From Acanthaster planci (lineage: Eukaryota > Echinodermata > Asteroidea > Valvatida > Acanthasteridae): a stretch of DNA of 62,000 nt. Below, in pieces: positions 1 through 27,200 of the stretch. Under the pieces are notes generated by a model. It saw only the letters and a list, made by a program, of their open reading frames with translations. It made no database searches and was not told where the DNA came from. Numbering within the stretch: the stretch's first letter is position 1; every line of letters starts with the position of its first letter. The position numbers and the translations under genes were made by a program. The stretch spans positions 1 to 62,000 of the forward strand of contig NW_019091587.1 in the NCBI RefSeq assembly GCF_001949145.1, in the 5' to 3' direction.

Positions 1-1273
1 AAAACCTCCGGTTATTATGTTGTGGATATTTCATTTTCCTCTAGTCTCACTCCTGACAAATACGCCCCTTGCTTTTCTCATGGAGCCAGCGATTCCGTTC
101 AGCTGCAGTGTACATGTACCGGTACGTGTGCTTGCCGATCAGCAGCAAAGACATACATCTTTCATGCTGCTATGGACTTGACATCATGTGTTCTTGTGAG
201 CAGAGGGGTCGTGCACCCTCTGGTAAAGCAAGCCATGGGTTTTTTGCCTTTGCCACAGACTTTATCTAAGCATTAAGAAGACAGTGCTGGTAATGCAGTG
301 TTTGCCTAACATGCTTCTGGTGGCAAAACTGCTCTGTCATGCCCTGCCAGCACATTTCAAAGGGGGTACTAGACTTGACAGGATTACGACAAAATATGGA
401 AGGGAGATTTCGGTGAGAGAGTCTGTGCAAGGATACCCAGTGAGTCTAACCCAGTTCTTGGAGAGATTATTGTAACGGGGTTTAGCGCACGCTGCACAAG
501 TCTGTTGTTTCATTGTGAGTCATGTCAAGCAGATGAGGGGGGGTCTTTGACCACGGTGAATCACAGCGGAGCCTCTGCTTTCATATCAGTGCCATGGCAA
601 CACAGCTTGCCCCTCATGACCTGCCTGGGGCGGGGAAGGTCCCCACTGACGTGCACAGCTGGTGTTGTCCCCTCAGTCGGCATAGCAACGGACTTGGCAA
701 AGCAGAGATAAGCCCAGATGAAACAAATGCCGTGAAGTGAATGCACATTTAGTAATCTTGTTTTTTAATGCAATTTTGTGAAAGGGATTGAGCCTACAAC
801 AAAAAACGGAAGTGTAACAAATTTTCAGATAGCGCCCTCCTCTTGCATTGGCCATGCTTCTAAATGGCTAATTGAATTGATCTCGCTGTTCACATGGTTC
901 TCAAAGAAACTTGTTAAGTGTTTCTAAAATCCCTCATTACAGTGCTGTATATTGCATTAACCCCCCTTTAAAGTAAGATACAGTTAAAGTTACACCCAAA
1001 TCAATTCTGTCTGTAAGGGTAGTATACTCTCACAAATGCTTTTTGACATGTCACCAATTCTCATTAAAGTTGCTTACATGTACGTACCGTACATGTACTG
1101 TTCTTGTACTCAGTTTACAAAAAAAATAACAAGCAATCAGCACCCAACTTGTAAGTTGACCTTGTTGTGAAGTGACTGTGATTGCAGTAACTTGAAGTTG
1201 CTTGCTATTGATCAAATCAAGAGGTTGAAAGCATGTCAGTAACCTGCATATATTTTGAACTTTTTTCTTACAG
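1..1273. other. ERM intron upstream of the first visible exon
   Basis: No exon or RNA gene can be supported here. The short ORFs on both strands have no recognisable protein similarity. Since the first visible ERM exon encodes the middle of F1, this stretch is most likely intron, with the start exon or exons further upstream. Confidence 0.6.
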
Positions 1274-15361
<14,088 letters not shown>

Positions 15362-17106
15362 AAAAAAAAAAATGAAAAGACAGAAGGAAAACATCAACTA
15401 ACCTAGCCTCAGAGGTGTTGTGTTATTAAAACGTGATAATCTTTTCAGATGCTGAGACATTGGAGGCCTCTCGTTACAAAGTGCCACGGCGCTGGCGTCA
15501 GTAATATTCGGGAGCTTAATACAGAATTTCTGTATTATGGAGATAATTCACTGATGGTGTATTTTGAAAGAATGGCTTGACTTTGAGAAACCCACACTTT
15601 GAACCATCACAGAAAAACCGGATGAGGAAAGCCACCTTCCACCATGTTTGAGCCATTATGTTTTGTTTTGTTCAGTCTCTGAAGACCTCTCCATCCATCG
15701 CATGGCTTCAGCACTAACTGCACAGAAAACATTACAGGGCAGACGAGCTGTGGGCACATTTACTCAGAGTCCCTCTTGTTGCAGGCTGCTGTTAGCTGAG
15801 AAGAAATATAGGGGGAATTGGTGTAACTTTGTTTGCTTTGTGGGGGGGGGATGGAAACAGCAATGTAGGATAATTCCTTGGCAACTGGTGTGTTTTGCTC
15901 TCTTGTTTTAAAGGCTCCAATCGGACTCCGAAATGCGGAAGTTCAGGTAATCGCCAAGGGGCCTGCAATGTCTTATTGTTTTCAATTGGTGCTCACTCTA
16001 CCAGGCCAATTTCAAGGTTTGCGTACTCATCTACAAAAAAGAAACGGAGAAAATCTGCAGAAGCCTCCACGTGCCAGACGTTTAAACAGTTTTTGTTTTA
16101 TTTCTGTTTTCTGTTGTTTTAGGATAAACCCATTTTGTTTATAAGGCCCGGTAGAATAGCCCTACTTGGACGAGATGAATGTGACAGTTTTATTTTCCTG
16201 CAGGTTTTTTGCAGATTTCCCTGAAATCCATTGCATGACAGAAGGACATACATGTGTTCTTAGCAGAATTTTGTTTTGGCCCACCCCTCCCCCCAAAAAT
16301 GCAAAACCAAAGGGAGGGAAATTTCTGTCAATGCCATCAAGGATGGTCCGGCTTTAAGCCAAATTTCATTAAAAATGAGTCAACCTATCTTCAGTTGGTA
16401 AGTGTAACATGGTGCACTTCAACTTTAGTTTAAAAAAGTCAAAGCTCATCTGGTTAAATACTGCTACTGTAACCCTCCTGATACTTGTACACGGTGTTGA
16501 ACATTTGTGAGCAATTTCAGTGTCCTAACATTTCGTTCAAAAACCATAAAATGTCCATGTCCAGAAATTGGGCTGAAATTCAGCTGAGTGTTCCCTAACG
16601 TGGCGCTTTTGAAAAAATCCCAGAACATCCCACATAAGCATTTTAAACATTCTTTAAAATTGATAAAATCATGTACTGCATCATTCCTTCTGCTCACCTA
16701 CCCATCCACAAGTGTGTAAGAAAAGTATGTTCATATTTGTGAGCACATTCTAAAAGCATTCATTTTGCGCGTCAGAAAAACTTTGGAAAATCGGATGAAA
16801 ATAAAATTTCATCAGAACTTTTTAGCAGACACACAAAATTAAGATTTTTGAATCAAAATATTAGGAGATGGATGGCATTTGACTGATTGTAAAATTTGAG
16901 GTAAAAATATTGCTATGGTGAGACGCGAGGAAAAAATGAAAGTGCCCCATGTTAGGGGCCGCGTCACGTTAGGGTACACCAACTAAAAAAAAACAAAAAT
17001 GAGTTCAAAAAACAACTAGGTTTTGGGGCCATTTCTTTATGTTCATAAAATATAATGCAGTTTTTATGTAATAGTAGCTGAATACCAGTAGGTGATCCAC
17101 TGATAA

Positions 17107-17285
17107 TATTCAGATAACTCAATATTATGCAGACTCCATAAAGACTAATGAAAGCCATGTTTGATTCATTATTTCGTTCTTTCAGGAATTTCCTGAAGAT
17201 GTTCTGAATAAAGAACGAAATATTGAATCAAACATGGCTTTCATTAGTCTTTATGGAGTCTGCATAATATTGAGTTAGCTGAATA
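17107..17285. mobile_element. Foldback MITE with about 67-bp near-perfect arms
   Basis: The arm at 17116-17182 is repeated inverted at 17210-17276 with one clear mismatch (CATTATTTCG versus CAATATTTCG); a weaker match extends the ends. The 27-bp spacer holds the small palindrome AGGAATTTCCT. The high arm identity suggests recent insertion or gene conversion. Confidence 0.8.
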
Positions 17286-20200
17286 CCATTGTTGCTTTTT
17301 GGCAAATGCTTCGTTTGTAAGAAAGGGAGCTAGTTAAGTGTGTACAGGTGCAGCGTAGTGCTAATTTCTGACACAAAAAGGCGAGAGGTAGGCTTTGTCA
17401 AATGTGTAGAAATTGTTGATTCACCCATGTTTGCACCTTTACCCAACGGAGCAACAAGAACTTGAAAGGTAATCTGTGCCATTTCTGGAAAGTGGGCCGT
17501 GGTTATATTAAGAGCTATCTGAAGTGTAAAAGATGCTAGCTGCACCTGTCGCCATGGAGGGGGCGTTGTCAGTTTAAATTGCTTGGAAAGGATGCAGACC
17601 CTTCACTTTTATTGTGGTTTTTTGCTTATTTATGGCTGGGCACAGTAGTCAAAAAGTTCTAGGCCTTATGTACTGCACTAGGGGTTGCTCTGCATGCATC
17701 TAGCACAGTTTGTAAGCTGTTTCCTATATACATGTGTGTTGAATTGCTTTTTCTTTTCCTTTTTAAATTTGAGTAGGTGATTTTGTATAGATTTTCTTAT
17801 TTGTGTGGTTTGGAAAGTCTTTGCTCTGTGACACTCCTTGTCTCGTGGCTAGCACATGCCAAATATGCATACATCCACATGCCTTATCTTGTAGATGTCG
17901 CCTCTGTTCTTTGTAATGCATGCTGTACATGTACATTTGGGGTTGGTAAATTAGATTTTGCCATTTTCTTGAGATCAAGTGCCTTTTAATAGAGGTTTTG
18001 GCTTCCCATCTCCATTGGTATTCGTTTCCACTTGGAACCCGAGAATGGCGTCGGTCTAAATCGATAGTCCCTTTGGCGATCAAATTTATCGGATACAAGA
18101 GGGTTTCATTCGTATGTGTCAGTTTTGTTTTGTTTTTCCTATTTTAGAGGCTTTTGTGTGGAATGTTGATGTAAATTTAAGTAGAGCTTTCTGAGAAATC
18201 TGCATTTGCAAAGGGTAACCACTTTTTTTACCATTTGAAATTCATTTAGCAGAAATATTTACATTGAAAATGTAGTCAGATCATACCATAAATGTTATGA
18301 TATCCACTCGTTAATTTGTTACCATCTGTTTATAATTCGTAGTTTAAAAGCTTTCATACGGGAATGGTATCGTATGAAAGAACAAATCCCGAGATGTAGA
18401 TTTGAAAAAAAATGTTGGTTAACTCGTCTTGAATTGAAAAATGAGAAGCCAATGGATTGTGGAGATGGTTTGTAAGAGTATGTTCTTATTGATAAGTTTG
18501 TTTTTTAGATCTGTCTAAAATGGCAACCAGAAGTGGTAAGTTGCTCTCCTTTTTTTTCCTTGAGTAGATGAACCTGTTTACACCAGCAAACCATTCTGAT
18601 AGATCAAGTGAACTTAATGATGTGTTTCCTGTTTTTTGGTTTTAAGATTGGATTTGGTTTCTTTTTTCAACGTTCCTGAATTGTTTGGGCTACAAATGGC
18701 TCTATGTCGCTAACTTTGCTATGGAGGATTGAAAAATAGAAAGAAATGGTGTTGACTCACGAGCGTGTGTGTGTAATTGATGCAATTAGAAGTGTTAATA
18801 CCGACATTTAAATATACCCTCTTGGCTGTGAAAAATGTACAGTTGACCACCTCAGTACTGAAAAAAAGATTTGATAAGAAAAATTGCTAAGTATGATAAT
18901 GCCACACGCTGCTAGAAATGACATTGTTAGAGTATTGTACAAAGTAAAAGAATTATGCCCGTTTAAAAAAAAAGATCAGTATGCAAATTGTAGATGGTAG
19001 TCTTAGACTAGGTTGGGATCTTGTATCTGAATACTTTTTTTTTTAAATTTATGTAACTACTTAGCCTTAAGGAAGCATTTAGTGAAGACAAGAGGAAATT
19101 ACCCTATTATGTAAGACATAACTGATATGTACACTTTGCACTTGAGGGGGAGTGGGTTCAATCCCTTCTAATCAGATTTTTGAAATTTTTGATTATGATA
19201 TTAAAGACTGTACAAAAAAAGTTGACATTCCTGTTGGAAGTATGTATGTGTACTCGGTCTGGTTTGTTTTGGCTTGAACTTGCAAAGCACGTTTCTACAC
19301 GTTGAGCAGTGCAAGGGATTTTCCCACGTTCCGTTGGTCATCCTTAAGAGTGAAATTTGATCAGTTCATTTGTGAATTGTGATGGTGCAGCAAAGTTATA
19401 AATGTCATGCTCAACCCAGAAATGAAATGAACTCGGTTGAGATACTAGCCCTGACATGCCTTCCACTCGTCGTCATCACACATATGTTCACCCCTTCCAC
19501 TTAGTTTGTGCGCATGTGCTAAAATTCGGCAAAGTCGAGATCACTTTCTGTTGCTTGTTAAAATGGCGACGCCAGTCAGCAAATGACTACACCAAAATCT
19601 ATCTGTGGAGATCTTCCGCACTGTGTAAACGTTTGCTGAATTTGTACCAGAGAAACATAATCAGGCTTCAGATTTCATTTTATCATGTGTTTCTTGTTAA
19701 TCAAAAGTGACATTTGGGAGAAAATGGGGTGACAGATGTATGTGTACGTTACATTTCTGAACGTAAAAAGGGTTTTTGAAACTTGAAAATTTGAATTGTT
19801 CCCCAGTTGGTCCACACATGCTGCATATCCTGATTACTGAAAGAGTGTTTGAAAAAGGTTACCATGTTATGTTTATGCTATTGCGAATTGCTCTTTGTCG
19901 ACCGGTCGGCCATGGTTTACGTGTGCACATGTGCAAGTTCGTGTACATGTACTGTACGTGGTCATCTACTCCATCAACACACGTAACTACTACGGACAAA
20001 TGATTCTCGTGCAAGATATTAAATTCGCAATAACTTGAATATACTACCGATGTTTTTATTAGACATTAATAAACACTGCACTTTATTTTGTCTGTTTGGA
20101 TAAACTGGAGAAGTTGTTTTAAAATGGAAAAGACCATGGATGTATTCTCTTTTCAATTTGATTGTGTTTATTTTTTGTAAAAATCACTTTTTCAAAATTT

Positions 20201-20808
20201 GTTTCAAATTTCATGCAGCTGGGTTCATACAATGCGGTGATTTAATGGGGTCTAATCCATTTTTAGTTATCAGGTTATCTTCGTGAACTTTCTTTGTGTT
20301 TTGTTAAAAATTATGATCTTTATCCGCGAACCGAAATGCCAGAATGATGTTCGACGTCGCCTGCCTCGAAATCCACAGGAAAGTGATCCAGTACGCATGC
20401 GCTAGCTCTCAACTAAGTGGTGCACAAGGGCATGGGAGTGAACATACATGATCACCACGTGGGAACGGAAGTCCTGTGCACTATTGGCAAACTTTAAAAA
20501 TCCAGCACTCCTGATGGTTTTGGTTCCTTGTTTCTTTGTACACTGGTAACCCATCATGGATCATTCACAGTTATAATGTAAAACAAATGTCTATTTTAGG
20601 GGAGAGTGGCCAATAAACTGTTGATCTCAAAGTACATCGTGTCCAGTGGATAACTTTCTTTCAGCTTTTGAGTAGCAACCTGCTTGCTGTATAGTCTGCA
20701 GATAGCGACCAGAACAGAGTACATGGAATTATATGTGCTTTAAAAAAGTGAATACATTGTAATGGGGAGCTTTGAAAGTATAGGACTCATGAGTGTGTGC
20801 TCACTTTG

Positions 20809-20908
20809 GCGAGTCATGACACTATTGGTTGGAGAGAAACGTAACATGCGTGTGTACCACCTGCATGCCAACAGGTTGGCCTAGCAGTACTCGTGGCTTC
20901 CATTTCTT
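20809..20908. repeat. Dispersed repeat, copy 1 (pair with 26103-26194)
   Basis: It shares with 26103-26194 an ordered series of matches: GACAC-TATTGGT, the AAGTAAC/TGTAAC-GCG-GCGTACC-CCTGC core, then AGTA-TGGCTTC. Overall it is about 100 bp of diverged similarity in the same orientation. Confidence 0.5.
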
Positions 20909-22968
20909 TTCTCTGGATTGGCTAATAGCAGGGCCACATGATTTCCTTGCGACAAATCCACCTCAGTCTTCATTTGGACATGCTAGTAGGCCCATGTACA
21001 CTGATGTGGAACTGATGTCTTTTCTGCAGAAATCTTTAAGAAATGGCAAACTTCAGGGCATGCTTTTGAACTGGGATGCAAATCTGTAGAAGAATTTCCA
21101 ATCTGGATGTAAATGGTGTCCGTAGAGTGATACACAAAAGGGCCTTTTCAGAGGGTTTTCAGAGGTAACAGCATGGTGCCTGGTTGTATTTACACGGTGA
21201 TCAGTTTGAGTTAGTCATGGCACATGTCCCAGATCAAGGTTGTGTCATTTCTGTAAAGACAGCCAAGTACAAACAATTACAAACCAACTAACAGCTCAAA
21301 GATTTCACAAAATAATCTTCGGACATGTATGCATACCATCAAAGCACATTGTGAACAATGTCACTTTTTATTACTCAACGTTGTTTACAAAACCACAGAG
21401 ATGTTGAGCAGCCTTTTCCTCCTAAAAATACAGTGGTATTTGAGGGTAAAAAATAAATTCATTACAAGTGTCTACATCTGCCATACATGTAAATGCGCAT
21501 AGTTCTATCACACAAGATGACAAATGTTGTGTCTTAATTTTATTCACAATTAAGTATTATTGGCTTCAGTACATTATTAAAGAGTTGCAATCGCTATGGC
21601 GGTTGTTGCTGTATCTTCTACATGTATGGCTATGGCTACATCTGTTGTCAGCATACGTACATGTAAATGCAACCCAGACAGACCTAGACTTGGCTCTTAA
21701 TCAAAATACAAGACAGCTCGCTGTTTTATGCAATCAGTCTGTGCCCAGTTCCTCTAATGAGATTACTCTATGATAGTGTTCATTTTAAGCTTTGGTTATC
21801 ATTCAAAATACCATCAAGTGCGGCTACTATTTCTGTGTGACATTATAAAATATATGCTATTGTAAAAACACATTTGGCATCCAAACTATGAAAATACTTC
21901 CACAGAATGAAAAATACATGTTGGGCATTCTTGTGATATACAAAAATGGTACACAAGAGTTGATATAAAATAATAGAAAATAAAAGGAAGAGACTGCGGC
22001 TAGGTTGGGAAGGCTTTTCTCATTTACAGACAAAAGTGTGGCATGCTTTCAAAAAAATGTTACAGAGAAGAAAGGAAAAAAGACCAACACTGAATGCAAG
22101 TACATTCATTCTATGTAGAAAATCACTGAAAGAATAGGCCAATTATTTTAAAAAAAGATGTTGGGACATTACAGTATTTCAGATATTTCTTTGAAACAAA
22201 AAATTATTTGGCTAGTTTTCATGAACAGTATTCCATTGCAAAATACATGATCATGACTGAAATACACATATTTAAATTAAACATTTAAGTACAATAACTG
22301 ATAATGTAACAACAGAGGATGGTATTATTTCTAGTAAGTACAAAAAAGTGAAAAAAATTATCACAAGCAATATCTACTTCAAGCAGAAAAATCTCCCAGA
22401 CCATGTCCAAAAAAATTCCAAGAAACTGCATACAAGTACGTGAAAAATACTTTGAATCAAAATGACCAATAAGGCTATACTTTATATGTTAAACTTTGCA
22501 GCCTCTACTGCAGTTGGCACATTTTTGTTTAACATGCAAGACACAGTAGACATAATTACAGAAGTGCATGCATATCCTCACTGTACACATGATGACCATG
22601 TGACTTTCCTTTGTCCTTCCCATCTCGCCAGTTGAACGAACATTCCACACAGAAAACAACCGATAAAACTTAATGAATAAAGGCCCCTTTCCAAATGTAC
22701 GTTTTTTGGATGCGTGGCGTACACAATGCGTTTCACTTTTACGGGCACAAAAATCAACTCCATGAGCATAACACACGTGTGCTTTGCGTTAAGCCGTCAA
22801 ATTGACCCGGGAGTGATTGACGGATACGCAACGCTTGATGCAAGTGTTAACACGCATATGGAAGGGCGCCTTCAGCATACAGAAAGTGGGTTTCCAAAAA
22901 TCTGGAAACCTTATTCTCTCAATTCTTTGAAGCTGGAAATAAACTTGTGATTCTGGGAAGACGTCACA

Positions 22969-22974
22969 TTTATT
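22969..22974 (-). terminator. Candidate poly(A) signal of the PLEKHO-like gene
   Basis: AATAAA on the minus strand, about 142 nt after the stop codon. It is the closest canonical signal downstream. Whether it is used cannot be judged from sequence alone. Confidence 0.35.
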
Positions 22975-23115
22975 GGTGTACCTGTCTCCAAATATTTTCC
23001 AGGAACCTCCAATGGAAGCACTTGTGACTGCCGTCGTTGGAAGAGGGCTTTTGACAGCCATCTATGTTTAGTTTTCAATCACTGTACAATCCAAATTCAC
23101 TGACTGCCTCTGCTA

Positions 23116-24222
23116 TTACAGATGGATGCTCAGCTCTCCCTCTTCATCTTCAGCAGCTGGTTCCTGTTTGTCTGTCCCCTCTTCCGTTTCTTCCCCTGCC
23201 TCCTCTGTTGCGTCGTTTGAAGTGTCCATTTTAGCTTCTTCCTCGTCTTCTTTGCCATCCTTATCGATGGTTGGGGTCTCTTGCAGGCTTTCTTCGGTTG
23301 CGTTTGGTTGGGCGTCAATGCCCTTCATGGCGGTATTGTCAGTAGCGATGGTGGGTCCTGCATCATCTTGGGTGTGGCTGCTCTGCGGTGCTTCTTGAGT
23401 GCCGTCCTCCGGAGCTGCTGGCCCCTCTTCATCTTCAGGCTGGGCCTTCTCATCTCCTGACTCCCACATCTTCTCTTCCTCCTCCCCTGCTTCCTCGGCG
23501 AGTCTCAGGGCCTCCTCTTGAGCCCTCTTTTCCTCGGCCTCTCGCCTCAGTCGCTCCTCTTCCCTCTTCCTGTCCTCCTCATCTTGGAGCTCTTGCTCCT
23601 CTTCATCTCGCCTCCTCTGCTCAGCTTCCTCTGCCTCCCTCTTTCTCCTCTCCTCTTCTTCTTGCTCCCTCTGGGCTTCTTCCTCCTCCTGTTTCTTCCG
23701 TGCCACCTCCTCTTTGGTCAGCTTCTCCCTGGCCTCGTCCTCCTTGATCTTGGTTTGGAATTCCTCGGCCAGGTTCAGGTGCTCCAGGGCACCCTCGATG
23801 CCTTGCAGGCCCTTTTCCACTTCAAGCGCTGGGCGGCCAAGGCTGGCTGAGTCCTCGGCAGCCCCTTGGAACAGGATGCGCAGGGCGGCAGCTTTGTTGA
23901 CGATGGTACCCGATGTCTCCTCAATGCGCTGTAAGGTTCGCATCAGGGCGCTCAGGGACATCCGGTCCTCAGGGGCCACCTCCATAGAGGTCTGGGCTGA
24001 CACTCCCTCAGGGGGCTCAGGGGACTGCGGCGTCTTGGCACCTGTGGACTTTTGGCGGGTCAAGGCAGTGGTAACCTTTTGGCCGAGTCCACGGAAGAAG
24101 GCTCGGGCGGCACTTGTTTTGGACTCCTCAGGAGTTTTGACCGGTGAAGTGGTGGTTGTGGGCATCATGTCAGAGCGTCGTTTCTTGGCAGGGTTGACTG
24201 CATCAACGGTGGTAATTCCAGT
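23116..24222 (-). CDS. PLEKHO1: PLEKHO-like last coding exon (coiled coil and acidic tail)
   Basis: 1107 nt including TAA at 23116-23118, with acceptor TCCTTCAG giving phase 0. It starts TGITTVDAVNPAKKRRSD, including a KKRR basic patch. A leucine-rich helical part follows (MSLSALMRTLQRIEETSG through EGALEHLNLAEEF). Next come about 100 residues of Glu/Arg/Lys-rich coiled coil, then a Thr/Pro/Glu/Asp-rich acidic tail ending ELSIHL. Vertebrate PLEKHO proteins also end in a leucine-zipper or coiled region, but this charged coil seems longer. Large plus-strand frames over it are antisense shadows. Confidence 0.85.
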   Translation of the reverse strand, partial: TGITTVDAVNPAKKRRSDMMPTTTTSPVKTPEESKTSAARAFFRGLGQKVTTALTRQKSTGAKTPQSPEPPEGVSAQTSMEVAPEDRMSLSALMRTLQRIEETSGTIVNKAAALRILFQGAAEDSASLGRPALEVEKGLQGIEGALEHLNLAEEFQTKIKEDEAREKLTKEEVARKKQEEEEAQREQEEEERRKREAEEAEQRRRDEEEQELQDEEDRKREEERLRREAEEKRAQEEALRLAEEAGEEEEKMWESGDEKAQPEDEEGPAAPEDGTQEAPQSSHTQDDAGPTIATDNTAMKGIDAQPNATEESLQETPTIDKDGKEDEEEAKMDTSNDATEEAGEETEEGTDKQEPAAEDEEGELSIHL

Positions 24223-27200
24223 CTGAAGGACACAAATCAATAAACCCATCAACAACCCATTAGCAATGCGGATGACAAATGTTAATCATAAGCTGACCTA
24301 CCGGTACATGTATGTGCACTGTTAACAACACCAAACCTGTGCAAAATGAAAGATTAACCCTAACACTCCTCAATCCTTCACATGTTGGAGGATTGAGGAC
24401 TGTTAGGGTTAAAGGAACCAGGAAAAAGAAACATTTTTTATAAATGTTACTAAAAACCCTTAAAATTGCATCTTTGGGTTTCAATTGATCTGGTTTTAAA
24501 TTTTTGTTTTACAATTTAACCCATATTTTGATGCTTTTTTGGTTTTCATGCTGTTATTTGCATATCCATGAGCAGAACTATGATGTCATCCAAGGCATTA
24601 AATCTCAATGTTGCACTGACTTGTACACAGAAATTTTTTAGATTTTTTAATCACTGTTATGGCAGATTTCATTTTCTTTGGCCATTTATTGCAGTGTAAG
24701 TATATGGCAATAATCCAGCAAAATTCCTTTTCACAGAAATGTTCCCATATAGCAAGTTTGGGGTTCACAATTTGAACATGAAAACATGCAACCTAAACTG
24801 TGTCTTCCTGGATTTACATCAAAGCGAAAGCGCCCTCACTTGTCAAGAAATGCTTGGTCAATTTTTAACGTTTGAAAAAGTGCACCGTTCAGTTCCATAA
24901 CTCAAAAAGATTTCAAACAGTCTTCATACATGGAAGAAGAGTACAGCGATACACCAAAAGTGATTCTAAGAAAAACTCATTTCCTGGATCCTTTAAAGTC
25001 AACAGCCACCATAATATAAATCTGGCAAAAGCAACTGGCAAAATAAAGCAAAGCAGAAACTGAAATTAACACAAAAAAGAGGTAAGAAAAGAATGGGTTG
25101 TGCAATCTTTCCAATGCTGTGAATGGGATCTGTGAGCCATCCATGTATCTTAGCAATCAAACGTTTAATTACTTCCTTGTACACGTAAAACCTATTCTTA
25201 CAACACATCATCTTCCAACTGTTCAGTAACCAGACACTTCCATGTATATAGATTTGTATGGCCACAGAATGGCGTAAATGAAGCACAATCAACTGTGGAA
25301 ATACAGGAAAGTGTTCAGAAAAATCGTTGGATTTTTAAAAATTGTCTGTTGCACTTTCCCCCATTTTTCTGTTGATACAGAAAATTTCAAACTTGCTCCA
25401 GTTCCGAGAATGAGTGGGTGTAAATGTACAAGAATTGTTAGATTGCTGTATGTAATGTCAGTGAAATGTAAACTGAACTGAACTGAAATCATAGGGACAG
25501 GGCAATATTCTCGATGAAACAGACCCTGAGTGCAAGCAGTGATGTCTTTGCTATGGTGTGGTAATATGAACAGGTCATCCAAATTAACATATTCTGTTGA
25601 AAAATCAAAGTTCATCAGCTCTAGCACTACTGAAGGAGTGCAATTTATACACTCCAAAAAATAACGTTCCTTTGCAGTTATCAATATGTCATCTTTGCAG
25701 GATTAGTATTTGAAACTATGCCAACACAATAACAGACATGTGCAGGTAAAAGGGGCTGGTAGGCATCTGATCCATACCGAATGAACATGAATTTGTAGCT
25801 GAACAAAATTAGTAATGATAATGGTGAAGGAAATTCTAGGTCAGTAAGTAACGATACCGGATTTGTATGGGATAAAAGGAAACTCGAAGTCCAAGAAACA
25901 ACATACATGCAGAGGAATTCCTCGAAATTCACCCCGCGGCAGATAGCACATACAGTGCTCAGGAGGAAAACTTAAATTTCCTTTGACGTTATGCTTTCGT
26001 TAATTATGTGATCACTATAGACTAATCCAATTAGACACCACAACTGCAGTGGCACTGCACTCACACGCACATTTTTCAGTTGGACGCACACGTGCATTTG
26101 ACAAATCACGACACCCTATTGGTCGAAGAGGCATGTAACGCGCGCGTACCCCCTGCCCACAAGCGTTGTGCCATCGCAGTAATGGCTTCTCATTCTAGTG
26201 GTCGAATTACAGTATAGAGACTAGTACTGTAAAACCTCTCCTGGGTATTCTCATTCCCGATGCCCACAAGTGAACTTAAAAGCACTGAAATTAATATTTA
26301 TCTTCAATAACGTAAGGGATACAACATGTGCCAAATCCTTTACTTTCCTAAAGGGCAATGTTGAGTGCCCTTTCGGTGACCTGGTATTGCATGCTTTCAA
26401 AATAACTTTAAAAAGCTGAATGTATCAATTTAGAGTCATTAACTGGTCAAACTTTTACACAAAGACATGCTTTCGTGCATGTACTTTGTGATAGGAAATG
26501 TCCAAAATGGGGAGAAAATGTAGATTTCTGTTCCACGCCTTTGGCTGCAGCAGCCACTAATACCTGCCACTGGAGTGTGGCTGGGGCAGCTGGTTTCCGT
26601 AAGCAAACATATATTATGAAGCCACTGCCAAGACTTTCAGCCATTTGTAAAGAACATTATAAGCTTAAGTGTGTAAATACGTATACATACATGTACCGAC
26701 ATGTACTGGAACAATGGTGGACCTCCAAGTATCCCCAATCTGTTCATACTTTTAGCGAAAGGCTCCACAGGATTTTATATGCATTTTCCCAACAAAGGAT
26801 TCTCAGTCACGCAATTTTTGACTGTCAGCGCTCAATTCACAAGATGACAACTTACAAACAAAATGCCTTCAAAGTCTCTCAACCTTCTGGCACACATGAA
26901 ACTGCTAACAGAAAATAGACCGATTCTAAAATGCCCACACCTGCGCGGACATGGTATGCTTCCTCATCATATTACTTGTACATGTACAAAAACCTCATTG
27001 CCCATTGCCAGTGACTCAAGGCATGAGATGCCAACGCATATGATATCGTCACTGGATTAATGTACAGTGTACATCGGTACATGTACATGACTGGAAATGT
27101 CCTAGGAACCACATGTACTGCATGTATGTACATGGATACAATTCAAACGTATCTCCTGTCTGGAATTCTTTACAGGAAACTCTTTAGAGGGAGATTACAA

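Larger units (their letters stand above)
15362..23115. other. Convergent 3' regions of ERM and PLEKHO-like genes
   Basis: After the ERM stop the sequence is AT-rich and probably starts as a long 3' UTR. Candidate AATAAA signals on the plus strand occur near 16800 and later, and I cannot choose between them. A foldback element lies at 17107-17285 and a dispersed repeat at about 20809-20908. No ORF here shows recognisable protein similarity. Confidence 0.5.

Noticed and set aside
23126-24226. Several plus-strand open frames of 90-170 codons
   Set aside because: They are antisense to the Glu/Arg-rich last exon of the PLEKHO-like gene. GAG/GAA-rich codons leave the opposite strand open as Leu/Ser/Pro-rich frames.
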